This document shows, one piece after another, positions 38,132 through 45,668 of a DNA stretch of 64,000 bases. A model generated the notes under the pieces. That model ran no database searches and was not told where the DNA came from. It was given only the letters and a program-made list of their open reading frames with translations. The stretch covers positions 1 to 64,000 of the forward strand of contig NZ_FQUU01000010.1 in the NCBI RefSeq assembly GCF_900129295.1. Reading direction: 5' to 3'. Source of the stretch: Flavisolibacter ginsengisoli DSM 18119. Its GTDB lineage: Bacteria; Bacteroidota; Bacteroidia; Chitinophagales; Chitinophagaceae. Each line of letters begins with the position of its first letter. The stretch's first letter is position 1. A program made the position numbers and the translations under genes.

Positions 38132-40528
38132 ATGAAACTCCTGATCTTCATACTATTTACGTTCACCTGTTCTGCCATTTGTGCGCAGCAGGTATCTATT
38201 AGGGGCCAGGTACTGGACCCCGTTCAAAAGGGAATTAACGCAGCAAACATTATAATAAGTGACACTTCCTTTAAACCGGTTAAGGGAACCACTTCGGTTG
38301 CCGATGGTACATTTAATCTGGAAAAGCTCCACCCGGGTTCATACACGATTGCTATTACCTCAGTGGGTTACAATACTTCCAGTATAAAAGTAAACCTGCA
38401 AAAGGATACGGTTATTCATTTAACCCTTATTCCCTCGGCTAAATCACTAAAGGAGGTAGTAGTGACTTCTTCAAAAAAGCTTTTTGAAATGAAGCCGGAT
38501 AAAATTGTAATGAATGTGGAGGGGAACGCACTGGCAGTGGGTAACAGCGTTTTTGATGTTATCCGTAAAGGGCCGGCTGTATCCGTAGATAAAGATGATA
38601 ACCTTTTAATGAAGCGCGGGGCTGTTGCCATTTTCATAAATGGAAAACAAAGCTTTTTGTCAGGCACACAACTCACGGAATATTTAAAAAATCTCCCGTC
38701 CGAAACGGTGGCCTCCATAGAATTTATCACTAATCCCGGCAATAAATACCCGGCTGAAGGGAACAGTGGAATTATCAATATACGCTTGAAGAAGAATACC
38801 TTATTTGGAACAAATGGACAGGCATCTGTAGGCCTGGGCTATGGACGGTATCCCAAATGCAGAACTTCGCTTAACCTGAACCACCGGAGTAAAGTTCTGA
38901 ACATCTTTGGTAGCAGCAATATCTCCTACAGTAGATCCTACAATGAATTAACTTATAACAGCAGGATCACTAATGGCACCGAAATAACCTACCAGGACAG
39001 GAATAATTATTGGAACCCAAGATCCTTGTGGCAGAGTTATAAGGCAGGGCTGGATTATAATATCAGTGAAAAAACTTTAGTAGGCGTTGTCCTCAACCTC
39101 GATAAGGAAAAAGATACAGTTGTAACCACAAATACATCTTCCTTTAGCGAATACCGGAAAGTATTGCAAAGGAGAATTGAAAGCGTAAAAAAGCAAAGAG
39201 AGCAATTGAATGCATGGAGTGCAAACATCAACTTTAAAAGAACCATGGATACATTAGGTACAGAGTGGACTGCAGATGTTGACTATTCAATGTATAACCG
39301 AAAAGAACATAGCCTTAACGAGAATGCTTTCCTGGATGAAAACAACCTGAAGTCGAGAAATGATTTTGTGTTTTTTAATCAGCAACCAGCCCGTGTTCAA
39401 CTCATAGCTCTTAAATCTGATTATTCAAGGATCATAAGTAACACCGCAAAATTTGAATTTGGCTTTAAATTCAGCAAAGTAAATACTGACAATAACCTGG
39501 TTTCTGATACGCTTGCTTCCCGGGGTTGGGAACCAGATCTCAATGTATCAAACCATTTTTTATTAGATGAAGCAATAACAGCAGGTTATGTTATCTATTC
39601 TGGTAAGTTGAAGGAAATGGAATACCAATTCGGTTTGCGATCAGAGTATACAGCCACAAAAGGGAATTCTAAGACCTATGGCCAAATCACAAAGCGCAGT
39701 TATCTTGGTCTTTTCCCTACAGCTTTTGTAAGAAAAAAAATAAATGATAACAATGACCTTTCTTTCAGCTATGCCAGGAGGGTTAGCCGGCCAGGTTATA
39801 ATAGCCTGAATCCATTTGTAAGTTACATTGACCCCTACACCAGGTTCGAAGGAAATCCACAATTGAATGCAGCTTATAGTAATAATTTTGAACTAAAGCA
39901 TAGCTATAAGCAATGGCTTGTTTCTTCCTTTTCGTATTACTCAGTCACCGGTAATATTATTAATACAATTTTACAGGACAACATAACAAAGGTTATTGTT
40001 AACAAGTCCCAAAATGCAGGGAAGTCGTCAGCGTTCAGGTTTGATGTAATGGCATCAACTACCTGGAGATGGTGGTCGGCCTCTACCAATATAGGGCTAG
40101 GTTATAGTCATGGTGTTTCCACGCTTCCTGGTTATTCCTATGATTCAAAATCTTTTACGGGTGAGTTCTCCACCAATCATAGCTTCACCCTTCCCCGCAG
40201 TATTAAATTGATGCTGGATGGTTATTATAGTTTGCCGGAGGTAAGTGGATTGGCGCACCTGGAATCATCTTATGCTGTTAACCTGGGGGTACAGAAATCT
40301 TTCTGTGAAAATAAAGTCACGGTCAGGATAAATGCCAGCTCACTCTTTGGCCCCCACCAATACCGGGCACATTATTTAGGTAGCGGTTTAGATATACGCT
40401 GGGTTAATGAATGGGAGGGAAGACGCATCAACCTGAATATCAGCTACAAATTTGGAAATCAAAAACTAAAGGATTCCCGGAAAAAAAGGGATGCGCTGGA
40501 AGATGAGAAGGGTAGGGTTAATTTTTAA
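38132..40528 (+). CDS. TonB-dependent-receptor-like outer-membrane protein
   Basis: The 798-residue protein has a signal peptide (LLIFILFTFTCSAICAQQ), a carboxypeptidase-regulatory-like domain in residues ~22-100 (VSIRGQVLDPVQKGINAANI, VTSVGY-like repeats), then a plug region with IFINGKQSFLSGTQLTEYLKN and a barrel to the end. It belongs to the Bacteroidota outer-membrane beta-barrel group often annotated as TonB receptors but with no clear TonB box. It ends in a Lys/Arg/Glu-rich tail after the last strand rather than in Phe. It starts 165 bases from the divergent histidine kinase. Substrate unknown. Confidence 0.8.
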   Translation: MKLLIFILFTFTCSAICAQQVSIRGQVLDPVQKGINAANIIISDTSFKPVKGTTSVADGTFNLEKLHPGSYTIAITSVGYNTSSIKVNLQKDTVIHLTLIPSAKSLKEVVVTSSKKLFEMKPDKIVMNVEGNALAVGNSVFDVIRKGPAVSVDKDDNLLMKRGAVAIFINGKQSFLSGTQLTEYLKNLPSETVASIEFITNPGNKYPAEGNSGIINIRLKKNTLFGTNGQASVGLGYGRYPKCRTSLNLNHRSKVLNIFGSSNISYSRSYNELTYNSRITNGTEITYQDRNNYWNPRSLWQSYKAGLDYNISEKTLVGVVLNLDKEKDTVVTTNTSSFSEYRKVLQRRIESVKKQREQLNAWSANINFKRTMDTLGTEWTADVDYSMYNRKEHSLNENAFLDENNLKSRNDFVFFNQQPARVQLIALKSDYSRIISNTAKFEFGFKFSKVNTDNNLVSDTLASRGWEPDLNVSNHFLLDEAITAGYVIYSGKLKEMEYQFGLRSEYTATKGNSKTYGQITKRSYLGLFPTAFVRKKINDNNDLSFSYARRVSRPGYNSLNPFVSYIDPYTRFEGNPQLNAAYSNNFELKHSYKQWLVSSFSYYSVTGNIINTILQDNITKVIVNKSQNAGKSSAFRFDVMASTTWRWWSASTNIGLGYSHGVSTLPGYSYDSKSFTGEFSTNHSFTLPRSIKLMLDGYYSLPEVSGLAHLESSYAVNLGVQKSFCENKVTVRINASSLFGPHQYRAHYLGSGLDIRWVNEWEGRRINLNISYKFGNQKLKDSRKKRDALEDEKGRVNF

Positions 40529-40547
40529 AACTTAGGTCGTCGTGCAT

Positions 40548-40581
40548 AGGAAGAAAGTTGTTGACAGCAGGCTTTCTTCCT
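40548..40581. terminator. Possible weak terminator between convergent genes
   Basis: Perfect 10-bp arms (40548-40557 and 40572-40581) with a 14-nt loop lie between the stops of two convergent genes. No T run follows on either strand, so the terminator role is uncertain. Confidence 0.4.
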
Positions 40582-40599
40582 CCCGGACAAATAGTTTTT

Positions 40600-41325
40600 C
40601 TATTTGGAACCCCCGGTTAATTTTGTGATCATAGCGGTGATTACAGAGGCCAATACCAGTAAAATCCACCAGCTAATACGTTTGGTTTTGCTATCCAGGT
40701 TCTTGTTTTGCCGGATTTTGATAAAGCTCCAGGTCATAAGTCCAAGCAATGCAGTTCCTGCCAGGCCAACAACGACTTTATTACTGACAGTATAAACTAC
40801 AAACATAAGTCCGGGTGCCAGGAGACCAATTAAAACCTGGTATTTCTCTTTGAAACTGGCAGCCGCTTTATTTGTTACCTGATGAATATCGTTTAACAGG
40901 CTTTCAAGTTGGGCGTAATTATCAATCTGTGCCGGAACAACAATAATGTCAGATGGATCTTTGCCCTTGATTAAAAAGCTTCCATTTTTCAGTTTTGCTA
41001 TTTCCCTAATGTCACTGAAGTAAATGGAAATTGTGGGTGTGTTTAATTGTTCGCGTATAATCAGGTTATTGGTAATGTTCAATGTATAGCTATCAAGCAG
41101 CGATTTCTGCCTGTTTACTCCCCTGTAAATTCCAAACCCTACCGCCAGAAAGGCAAAAGGTATGATAAAGGGCAAAATATTAACGTTGTTAGCCTGGTTC
41201 TTTGAATTAATAGTGCTGATCAGAATTCCAACGATTACAGCTATCAGCATTAATGGAATTGTCCTGATAAGCATTTGCTTTCTGATAGCATTAAATCCTC
41301 CCGGTCTGATTGAAAAATTTTGCAT
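40600..41325 (-). CDS. Membrane protein with PH-like central domain
   Basis: The 241-residue protein has two transmembrane helices near 20-40 and 50-66, a soluble middle part (~78-150: SYTLNITNNLIIREQLNTP, ISIYFSDIREIAKL, FLIKGKDPSDIIVVP) that reads like a bacterial PH domain, then two to three further helices at 162-240. Similar layouts occur in proteins of unknown role. It is a single minus-strand gene between a receptor and another unknown. No enzyme motif is seen. Confidence 0.6.
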   Translation of the reverse strand: MQNFSIRPGGFNAIRKQMLIRTIPLMLIAVIVGILISTINSKNQANNVNILPFIIPFAFLAVGFGIYRGVNRQKSLLDSYTLNITNNLIIREQLNTPTISIYFSDIREIAKLKNGSFLIKGKDPSDIIVVPAQIDNYAQLESLLNDIHQVTNKAAASFKEKYQVLIGLLAPGLMFVVYTVSNKVVVGLAGTALLGLMTWSFIKIRQNKNLDSKTKRISWWILLVLASVITAMITKLTGGSK

Positions 41326-41394
41326 AGTTGATTAAAGCTTACTGCCAAATGAGAACATCGGTATCTGTTTTTGTAATACGTATAAACTATTTGC

Positions 41395-42066
41395 CTATTC
41401 CCTTCTTACCCAATCGGCCTTGATCCTTTCTGTTGGCATTAGAAGTGTTGTCCTTAGGCCTTTAAATTCATCAACCACATGCCCTAAAAAGCAAATAGGT
41501 ATCTCGTAGTCTTTGGGAAAGGTACCTGCAAACACCGCCTGCCATTTAAAATCTCCTGTTTCATGAATAAACAATTCCTTGTCCTCCTCACTAACAGGCT
41601 CGCTGATAATAAACGTTACTACTTCAGGCTTTTTCTTTTTTTGTTTTGCCTGCTTGTTAAAGGCCCTGTGCGCTGCTTCCCTCAGTAGTATAGGAAGGAG
41701 CAACTCAAAGTCTTCCTTACTTACTGACAGGCATTGGAGCGAGTCCAAATATTCAAAGAGCCTGCGCAGTACTTCTTCATCCTCCAGGTGCTGGTGAATC
41801 AGGGCAATACCTTTATTCCTGCAAAGACTGCAAAGTGTTTGGCTTTTAAAGGCAGGCAAGGCATAGCGGTACACGAGGGACCAAAGGGTATTGCTTGTTC
41901 CAAAGCGATCGGAGCTAGCCCGGGAGGGTGCAAAGGCTTTATCAGTCTTAAAACGATGGGTGTCTACCCCGGTTTTGGCGCGGGCACGGTATTCACCTTT
42001 CTCTTCATAAAAGCTCACATTATCTACAGTGCCTATTGCTTTTATGGAACTGGTTTGATTAGGCAT
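41395..42066 (-). CDS. Conserved Bacteroidota hypothetical protein
   Basis: The 223-residue protein starts with IGTVDNVSFYEEKGEYRARA followed by KTDKAFAPSRASSDRFGTSN. I associate this pattern (sequence G-x-x-x-x-x-S-F-Y-x-x-x-x-x-Y, then a variable Lys/Arg-rich helix) with a common Bacteroidota family of unknown function. The middle is helical and Lys-rich, and the end has VVTFIISEPVSEEDKELFI. No signal peptide or membrane span is seen. It borders the cassette region on its left. Role unknown. Confidence 0.5.
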   Translation of the reverse strand: MPNQTSSIKAIGTVDNVSFYEEKGEYRARAKTGVDTHRFKTDKAFAPSRASSDRFGTSNTLWSLVYRYALPAFKSQTLCSLCRNKGIALIHQHLEDEEVLRRLFEYLDSLQCLSVSKEDFELLLPILLREAAHRAFNKQAKQKKKKPEVVTFIISEPVSEEDKELFIHETGDFKWQAVFAGTFPKDYEIPICFLGHVVDEFKGLRTTLLMPTERIKADWVRRE

Positions 42067-42592
42067 AGGGTCGTTTTACCTGTAAATATTAAAATAATCA
42101 TGCATTTATGCAAGTGTTCCAAGGGGTTTTTACCACAATCCTAGCTAAGAGCACCTTTAAAAGATTGGTTATCAAGGCTACTAACTTTATGGCAGCGGCA
42201 TACCAACCCCCTGTTCTAGGCATGGATACTCCGTGCAAGCACGGAGTATCCATGCCATAGCTATGGTTGAAATAGGGAGGAGTTATGTAAGTAGAATGGA
42301 GTAAAGGGTAGGTGACTCTGCCTTTTGTAAAATGCAATTATTTCGGGATGTTTCCTCATCTCTTCTAATCCAATATTTTCTCATAATCTCACATTTCACA
42401 ATATCTATGTTTCTTTTGAAAGGAAAATTGAATAAAGGATTTATTGTCATTGACCAGCATCCAAGCCAGCTATGGCATCCATTGTATTGTTTCCTGAATA
42501 ATAAAACCATTGACAAGCATCTGCCCAGACTTTTTTTAATTCATTCCTCAGATTATTAAATTGATCCTAAACAGTTAGGCTTTTAGCTGACT
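42067..42592. other. 526-base non-coding stretch with palindromes
   Basis: Between the hypothetical gene and the left boundary repeat of the ubiquitin-like cassette. It holds a perfect 38-base palindrome (listed separately) and a 12-base one at 42255-42266. Short frames here have no coding features I can support. Confidence 0.5.
42219..42256. repeat. Perfect 18-bp inverted repeat with 2-nt spacer
   Basis: Arms 42219-42236 and 42239-42256 are exact complements (GGCATGGATACTCCGTGC) with AA between. No T run follows. It would form a very stable hairpin or cruciform. A second palindrome (42255-42266, CCATAGCTATGG) overlaps its right end by two bases. Confidence 0.8.
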
Positions 42593-42687
42593 AAGGAGGC
42601 CGTTCTCTTTGGGTAAGACCAAGTATTTTGGATCATGGAATAATTTAGTTAGAATAGTTTTTTATTTGGCAGTGGTGAAAGCATACA
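42593..42687 (+). repeat. Left boundary repeat of the cassette
   Basis: This 95-base stretch is an imperfect inverted copy of 47775-47875. Shared blocks are AAGGAGGCCG, CTTTGGGTAAGACCA, TGGATCATG-AATAAT and, at the inner end, AGTGG-GAAAGCAT-CA. A core block of the same repeat is also present at 47650-47684. Confidence 0.75.
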
Positions 42688-42776
42688 CCTTCAAGATGTG
42701 GCACGCCTAGGACTGGATCCCTTACTTGCTGAGGTTCAATTTTTATTGTAAGAAGTGTGTCAAATGAAATTTACAA

Positions 42777-43502
42777 TTATTGAACTTCAATAATAATAAT
42801 ATTTTTATCTTTAATCCACTGCCATACTAATGAAACATTTTGTTGCACAAACCTTCCTTTTTCTTTGGACCAAGCATAGAATTTAGAAAAAAGCAATTCT
42901 TCAGAAAAAGGTTCACTCTTCTCCAAGATTTCAAAATAACAGGCTGCAAGGGTGGCAGCTATTTCAGTAAAATCAGTTTTCTTATCCTTAAATAAATCAA
43001 TAACGTATTGAATTGAATGAGCTGTTTGATCAAAGTATCTTTGGTAATAAGGCTTGTACTTTTCACATCCCTCCAGAGGGATATAAGTTGAACGGTATAT
43101 AGAATCTTTCTTTTCTTTTTCTACTCGAAACCATTTTTGTTTTTGAAACTCTTTTTCTATGGAATGCATGAATTTATTATCAAAGGGGCCTGCTGCAAAT
43201 TTCTCATATCGGTGCAGAGTATGGAGGTTAGCCACATGTTCACATAGATATACTAGTTTTTGAAATTTTACACGTCCAAAAGTAGGCTGTGCATGTAGGT
43301 CTGACGCAATTTTCGCGGCAAGCACGGCCCGTTTAAAATATTCAGCACTTTTCTCCGCTTTTTGTTTTTTTTGATACTCCTCCAATATCTCACGCTGTTT
43401 TAATTCTTCCACTGTACTTGGAGAAATTAAGCCTGCTAACATTAGTCCTTTCTCAAAATCTTCCATTGAGAAAGGACTACTTTCATTATTGGTAGATTTC
43501 AT
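42777..43502 (-). CDS. Panacea/DUF4065-like protein
   Basis: The 241-residue protein has, near residues 95-140, VKFQKLVYLCEHVANLHTLH then YEKFAAGPFDNKFMHSIEKEF, the pattern of the Panacea/SocA (DUF4065) fold used in antitoxins and in proteins that deliver substrates or bind toxins. The N-terminal ~75 residues are a helical, Lys/Glu-rich stretch. It overlaps the end of the sigma factor gene by 17 bases, so both are translated from one transcript. It may act as an anti-sigma or antitoxin-like partner. That role is a guess from context. Confidence 0.6.
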   Translation of the reverse strand: MKSTNNESSPFSMEDFEKGLMLAGLISPSTVEELKQREILEEYQKKQKAEKSAEYFKRAVLAAKIASDLHAQPTFGRVKFQKLVYLCEHVANLHTLHRYEKFAAGPFDNKFMHSIEKEFQKQKWFRVEKEKKDSIYRSTYIPLEGCEKYKPYYQRYFDQTAHSIQYVIDLFKDKKTDFTEIAATLAACYFEILEKSEPFSEELLFSKFYAWSKEKGRFVQQNVSLVWQWIKDKNIIIIEVQ

Positions 43503-44124
43503 TTATGGCTTTTTTAATTTTTGAAATTGCACGTTCTCTTATTTTTCGAATAGTTGCCTTTTGAACACCCAAATCCTCAGACAGTTCCTCGGTAACCTCA
43601 TCAGGTAAATAGCAGTAATGTTTTTTGTACTCCAGATCTTTCAGAACCACAGCTTGTTCTTTTTTGTTCAATTGGCTAAATATGTATTCGGCATTTTCTT
43701 TTATATTTTGAAGTTTTTCGGGATTCTGCTCAAACTGGTCCGTTTCAATAAGATCCTCAAAGTATGTCCTTCGGTGGACAGTTTGTAGATGATGATCGCG
43801 TACTTTTTTGCGGTGGTGGTCACGGAATAAGTTTGTGGCTATTTGATATAGATAGACTAGGATGGCTTTTTTGGGATCCTTAACGTCTTTTCGCTCTTTA
43901 AAGGTTCCCGATCTACGGGCATTTTCTAGGGTTTTATGCGCAATTTCCTGTCCAATGTGCAGATCCAGCTTTTTGATTTGGCACTTACGCTTACATTCCT
44001 GTTTTACATCGGGTAGGAAGCGCTTTACAAACTCAGTAAAGCACCGATCGTCACCTGGTTCGTTACACAAAGCAACAAATAAATCTACATCTGATAGCAC
44101 TTTATACGGGGCCTGATCAATCAA
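43486..44124 (-). CDS. Sigma-70 family (ECF-like) RNA polymerase sigma factor
   Basis: The 212-residue protein has a sigma region 2-like part (ILVYLYQIATNLFRDHHRKKV near residues 88-108, the pattern of 2.2-2.4 with core binding and -10 melting) and a region 4-like helix-turn-helix at the end (LSEDLGVQKATIRKIRERAI). Between them is an acidic linker. This makes it an alternative sigma factor of normal ECF length. It is transcribed away from the ubiquitin-like operon, with two inverted repeats between them, so it may control that operon and itself. A Panacea-like gene follows by overlap. Confidence 0.8.
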   Translation of the reverse strand: MIDQAPYKVLSDVDLFVALCNEPGDDRCFTEFVKRFLPDVKQECKRKCQIKKLDLHIGQEIAHKTLENARRSGTFKERKDVKDPKKAILVYLYQIATNLFRDHHRKKVRDHHLQTVHRRTYFEDLIETDQFEQNPEKLQNIKENAEYIFSQLNKKEQAVVLKDLEYKKHYCYLPDEVTEELSEDLGVQKATIRKIRERAISKIKKAINEIYQ

Positions 44125-44145
44125 TGGTCTAAATATTATACTACA

Positions 44146-44174
44146 AAGCGTGACACTTTTGGCCTGTCACGCTT
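44146..44174. promoter_or_regulatory. Perfect 10-bp inverted repeat in divergent promoter region
   Basis: Arms AAGCGTGACA (44146-44155) and TGTCACGCTT (44165-44174) surround a 9-nt loop. It lies 22 bases before the sigma factor start and 79 before the ubiquitin-like gene, so it is a candidate operator. No T run suggests a terminator in either direction. Confidence 0.6.
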
Positions 44175-44190
44175 CCGCGTATTACTGATG

Positions 44191-44211
44191 TAGCAAGATA
44201 TTTATTTGCTA
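44191..44211. promoter_or_regulatory. Second inverted repeat, 6-bp arms and 9-nt loop
   Basis: Arms TAGCAA (44191-44196) and TTGCTA (44206-44211) again have a 9-nt spacer. It includes TTTATTTG (44201-44208), one base off the Bacteroidota -7 consensus TAnnTTTG, 45 bases before the ubiquitin-like gene. Candidate promoter/operator. Confidence 0.4.
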
Positions 44212-44252
44212 TTATATAAAAAAATAATATCACAAATTAAAATTTTAAAAGC

Positions 44253-44588
44253 ATGAATGAACATGTACACAACAATGCTCCAGATCAAGGTGTTTCTAAT
44301 TCTGGCAATGGTGGTGGTAGCGGCCATCCAAATCAAATCACGGTCAATATCCGCTATCAAAGCGAGACGGTGCAGGTGACCATCAATCAAAATGAATCCA
44401 TTAACGCCTTGCTGGAACAGGCCATTAAAGCCACTGAAAATAATAGTGTTGATAAAGACAGGCTGCAATTAAAACTCGGTGGAACTGTGCTAGACCTAAA
44501 AAATAAGGTAAGCGATTACGCCATTCAAGAAGGTGTTACCCTGGTGCTCTCTTTAACTGCCGGAGGTGGTGGAAATTATAGCTTATAA
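44253..44588 (+). CDS. Ubiquitin-like protein with C-terminal Gly tail
   Basis: The 111-residue protein has a disordered Asn/Gly-rich N-terminus (1-27) and then a beta-grasp domain at ~29-102: ITVNIRYQSETVQVTINQNE, then LLEQAIKAT, LQLKLGGTVLDL, VTLVLSLTAGGGG. The four glycines (104-107) followed by NYSL show a pro-form whose last residues must be removed to expose a terminal Gly-Gly for activation. The JAB peptidase encoded two genes on can do this. The E1 encoded fourth would adenylate it. It is a YukD-type bacterial ubiquitin homologue by pattern. Target proteins are unknown. Confidence 0.8.
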   Translation: MNEHVHNNAPDQGVSNSGNGGGSGHPNQITVNIRYQSETVQVTINQNESINALLEQAIKATENNSVDKDRLQLKLGGTVLDLKNKVSDYAIQEGVTLVLSLTAGGGGNYSL

Positions 44589-44597
44589 TAGCCGGTT

Positions 44598-45167
44598 ATG
44601 AGTGATACACAATTTGTAGATCCGGTAGTGACTCAACAAAAATTCACAGAAGAATTAGAACGGTTTCGACAGCTTAAAGAAGAATACCGTAGTAAAGGGG
44701 TACTGCTTTTAGAAGAAGCGTACCCTAATCTTTATTTTGCCTTTACTGCTCCTTCTCTGAATCCAGTACCGATTGTCTTTGCAGTCTGTATCAATTTTAT
44801 CAATTATGATGTAGAACCTCTTTCTGTACGGTTCGTGCATCCTGTTACCCTACAACACGTCCTCTTCACCCAAATGCAGACAAGGTTTTTTAGAAATATT
44901 AATGGACCGGCGCCGCAGGCATTACTTCAAGCACAGAGCGATCAAGTTCCTTTTTTTTGTATACCAGGTGTGCGCGAATACCACAAGCATACATTTCATA
45001 ACGGAGACTCCTGGTTTTTATATAGAAAAAATGGCGGGGAGGGCTCTTTATGCTTTTTATTAGATAATCTGCAGCTTTATGGAACGAGCGCTATCAACTC
45101 CTATCTATTTCAATTTAATTTTCAAATGCCGAACATTAACCTTGGCATAAATCAATACCCAACTTAA
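44598..45167 (+). CDS. CEHH metal-binding-type protein of ubiquitin-like operons
   Basis: The 189-residue protein carries C121, E127, H129 and H131 (also H134) in the string FFCIPGVREYHKHTFHNGDSW. This C-E-H-H pattern is the signature of Metal_CEHH, a predicted metal-binding domain known from Ub-like/E1/JAB neighbourhoods and suggested to be related to the E2 fold. N-terminal strings such as LLLEEAYPNLYFAFTAPSLN fit a two-layer alpha/beta fold. I do not see the usual E2 HPN-type motif plus a lone catalytic cysteine. It starts 9 bases after the Ubl stop. It could be a modified E2-like transferase, a substrate adaptor or a metal-dependent enzyme. Confidence 0.7.
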   Translation: MSDTQFVDPVVTQQKFTEELERFRQLKEEYRSKGVLLLEEAYPNLYFAFTAPSLNPVPIVFAVCINFINYDVEPLSVRFVHPVTLQHVLFTQMQTRFFRNINGPAPQALLQAQSDQVPFFCIPGVREYHKHTFHNGDSWFLYRKNGGEGSLCFLLDNLQLYGTSAINSYLFQFNFQMPNINLGINQYPT

Positions 45168-45668
45168 ATGAACAGTGAACCGATCGGCTTAATGCATATA
45201 AAGACTGTATTTATACCACAGGAGTTTGTTGATGCCATCTATAAAGAATTTCAAGTCACCGGTAGTAAAGGGTATGAACGACTGGCATTACTTGCTGGCA
45301 GCAAGAAGGGAAAAGAATTTATTGTAACCAATCTTATTTATCCGGCCCAAGAGCTTCACAGGAGTAGATTTGGTGTTTCTTTTTATGTATCTGGAGCGGA
45401 GCTAGGGCGTCTTTGGGACTGGCTCTATGGAAACAAACGCATCCTGATAGCGCAGGTACATTCTCATCCTACAGAAGCTTATCACTCAAAAGCTGATGAT
45501 GATATGGCTATTATTACCACTTTTGGTGGCCTATCATTAGTCGTACCTGATTTTGGAAATAGTGATCAGAGCTTTGAAGGGAGTGCCATTTTCCGTCTCC
45601 AACCGGAAAGTGGATGGACTGAATTGACGAAAGAGCAGATCAATCATTTACTTAAAATTACCCAGTAA
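45168..45668 (+). CDS. JAB/MPN-domain (JAMM) isopeptidase
   Basis: The 166-residue protein is a single JAB domain. The JAMM site reads H98-S-H100-P then S107 and D110, with a six-residue spacer before the serine rather than the textbook seven. The upstream glutamate is E37 in GYERLALLAG. Zinc-dependent JAB enzymes cleave after the C-terminal Gly of ubiquitin-like proteins, here most likely maturing the AGGGG-NYSL precursor or removing it from targets. The ATG directly follows the CEHH stop, and its own stop overlaps the E1 start, so the genes are translated together. Confidence 0.85.
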   Translation: MNSEPIGLMHIKTVFIPQEFVDAIYKEFQVTGSKGYERLALLAGSKKGKEFIVTNLIYPAQELHRSRFGVSFYVSGAELGRLWDWLYGNKRILIAQVHSHPTEAYHSKADDDMAIITTFGGLSLVVPDFGNSDQSFEGSAIFRLQPESGWTELTKEQINHLLKITQ

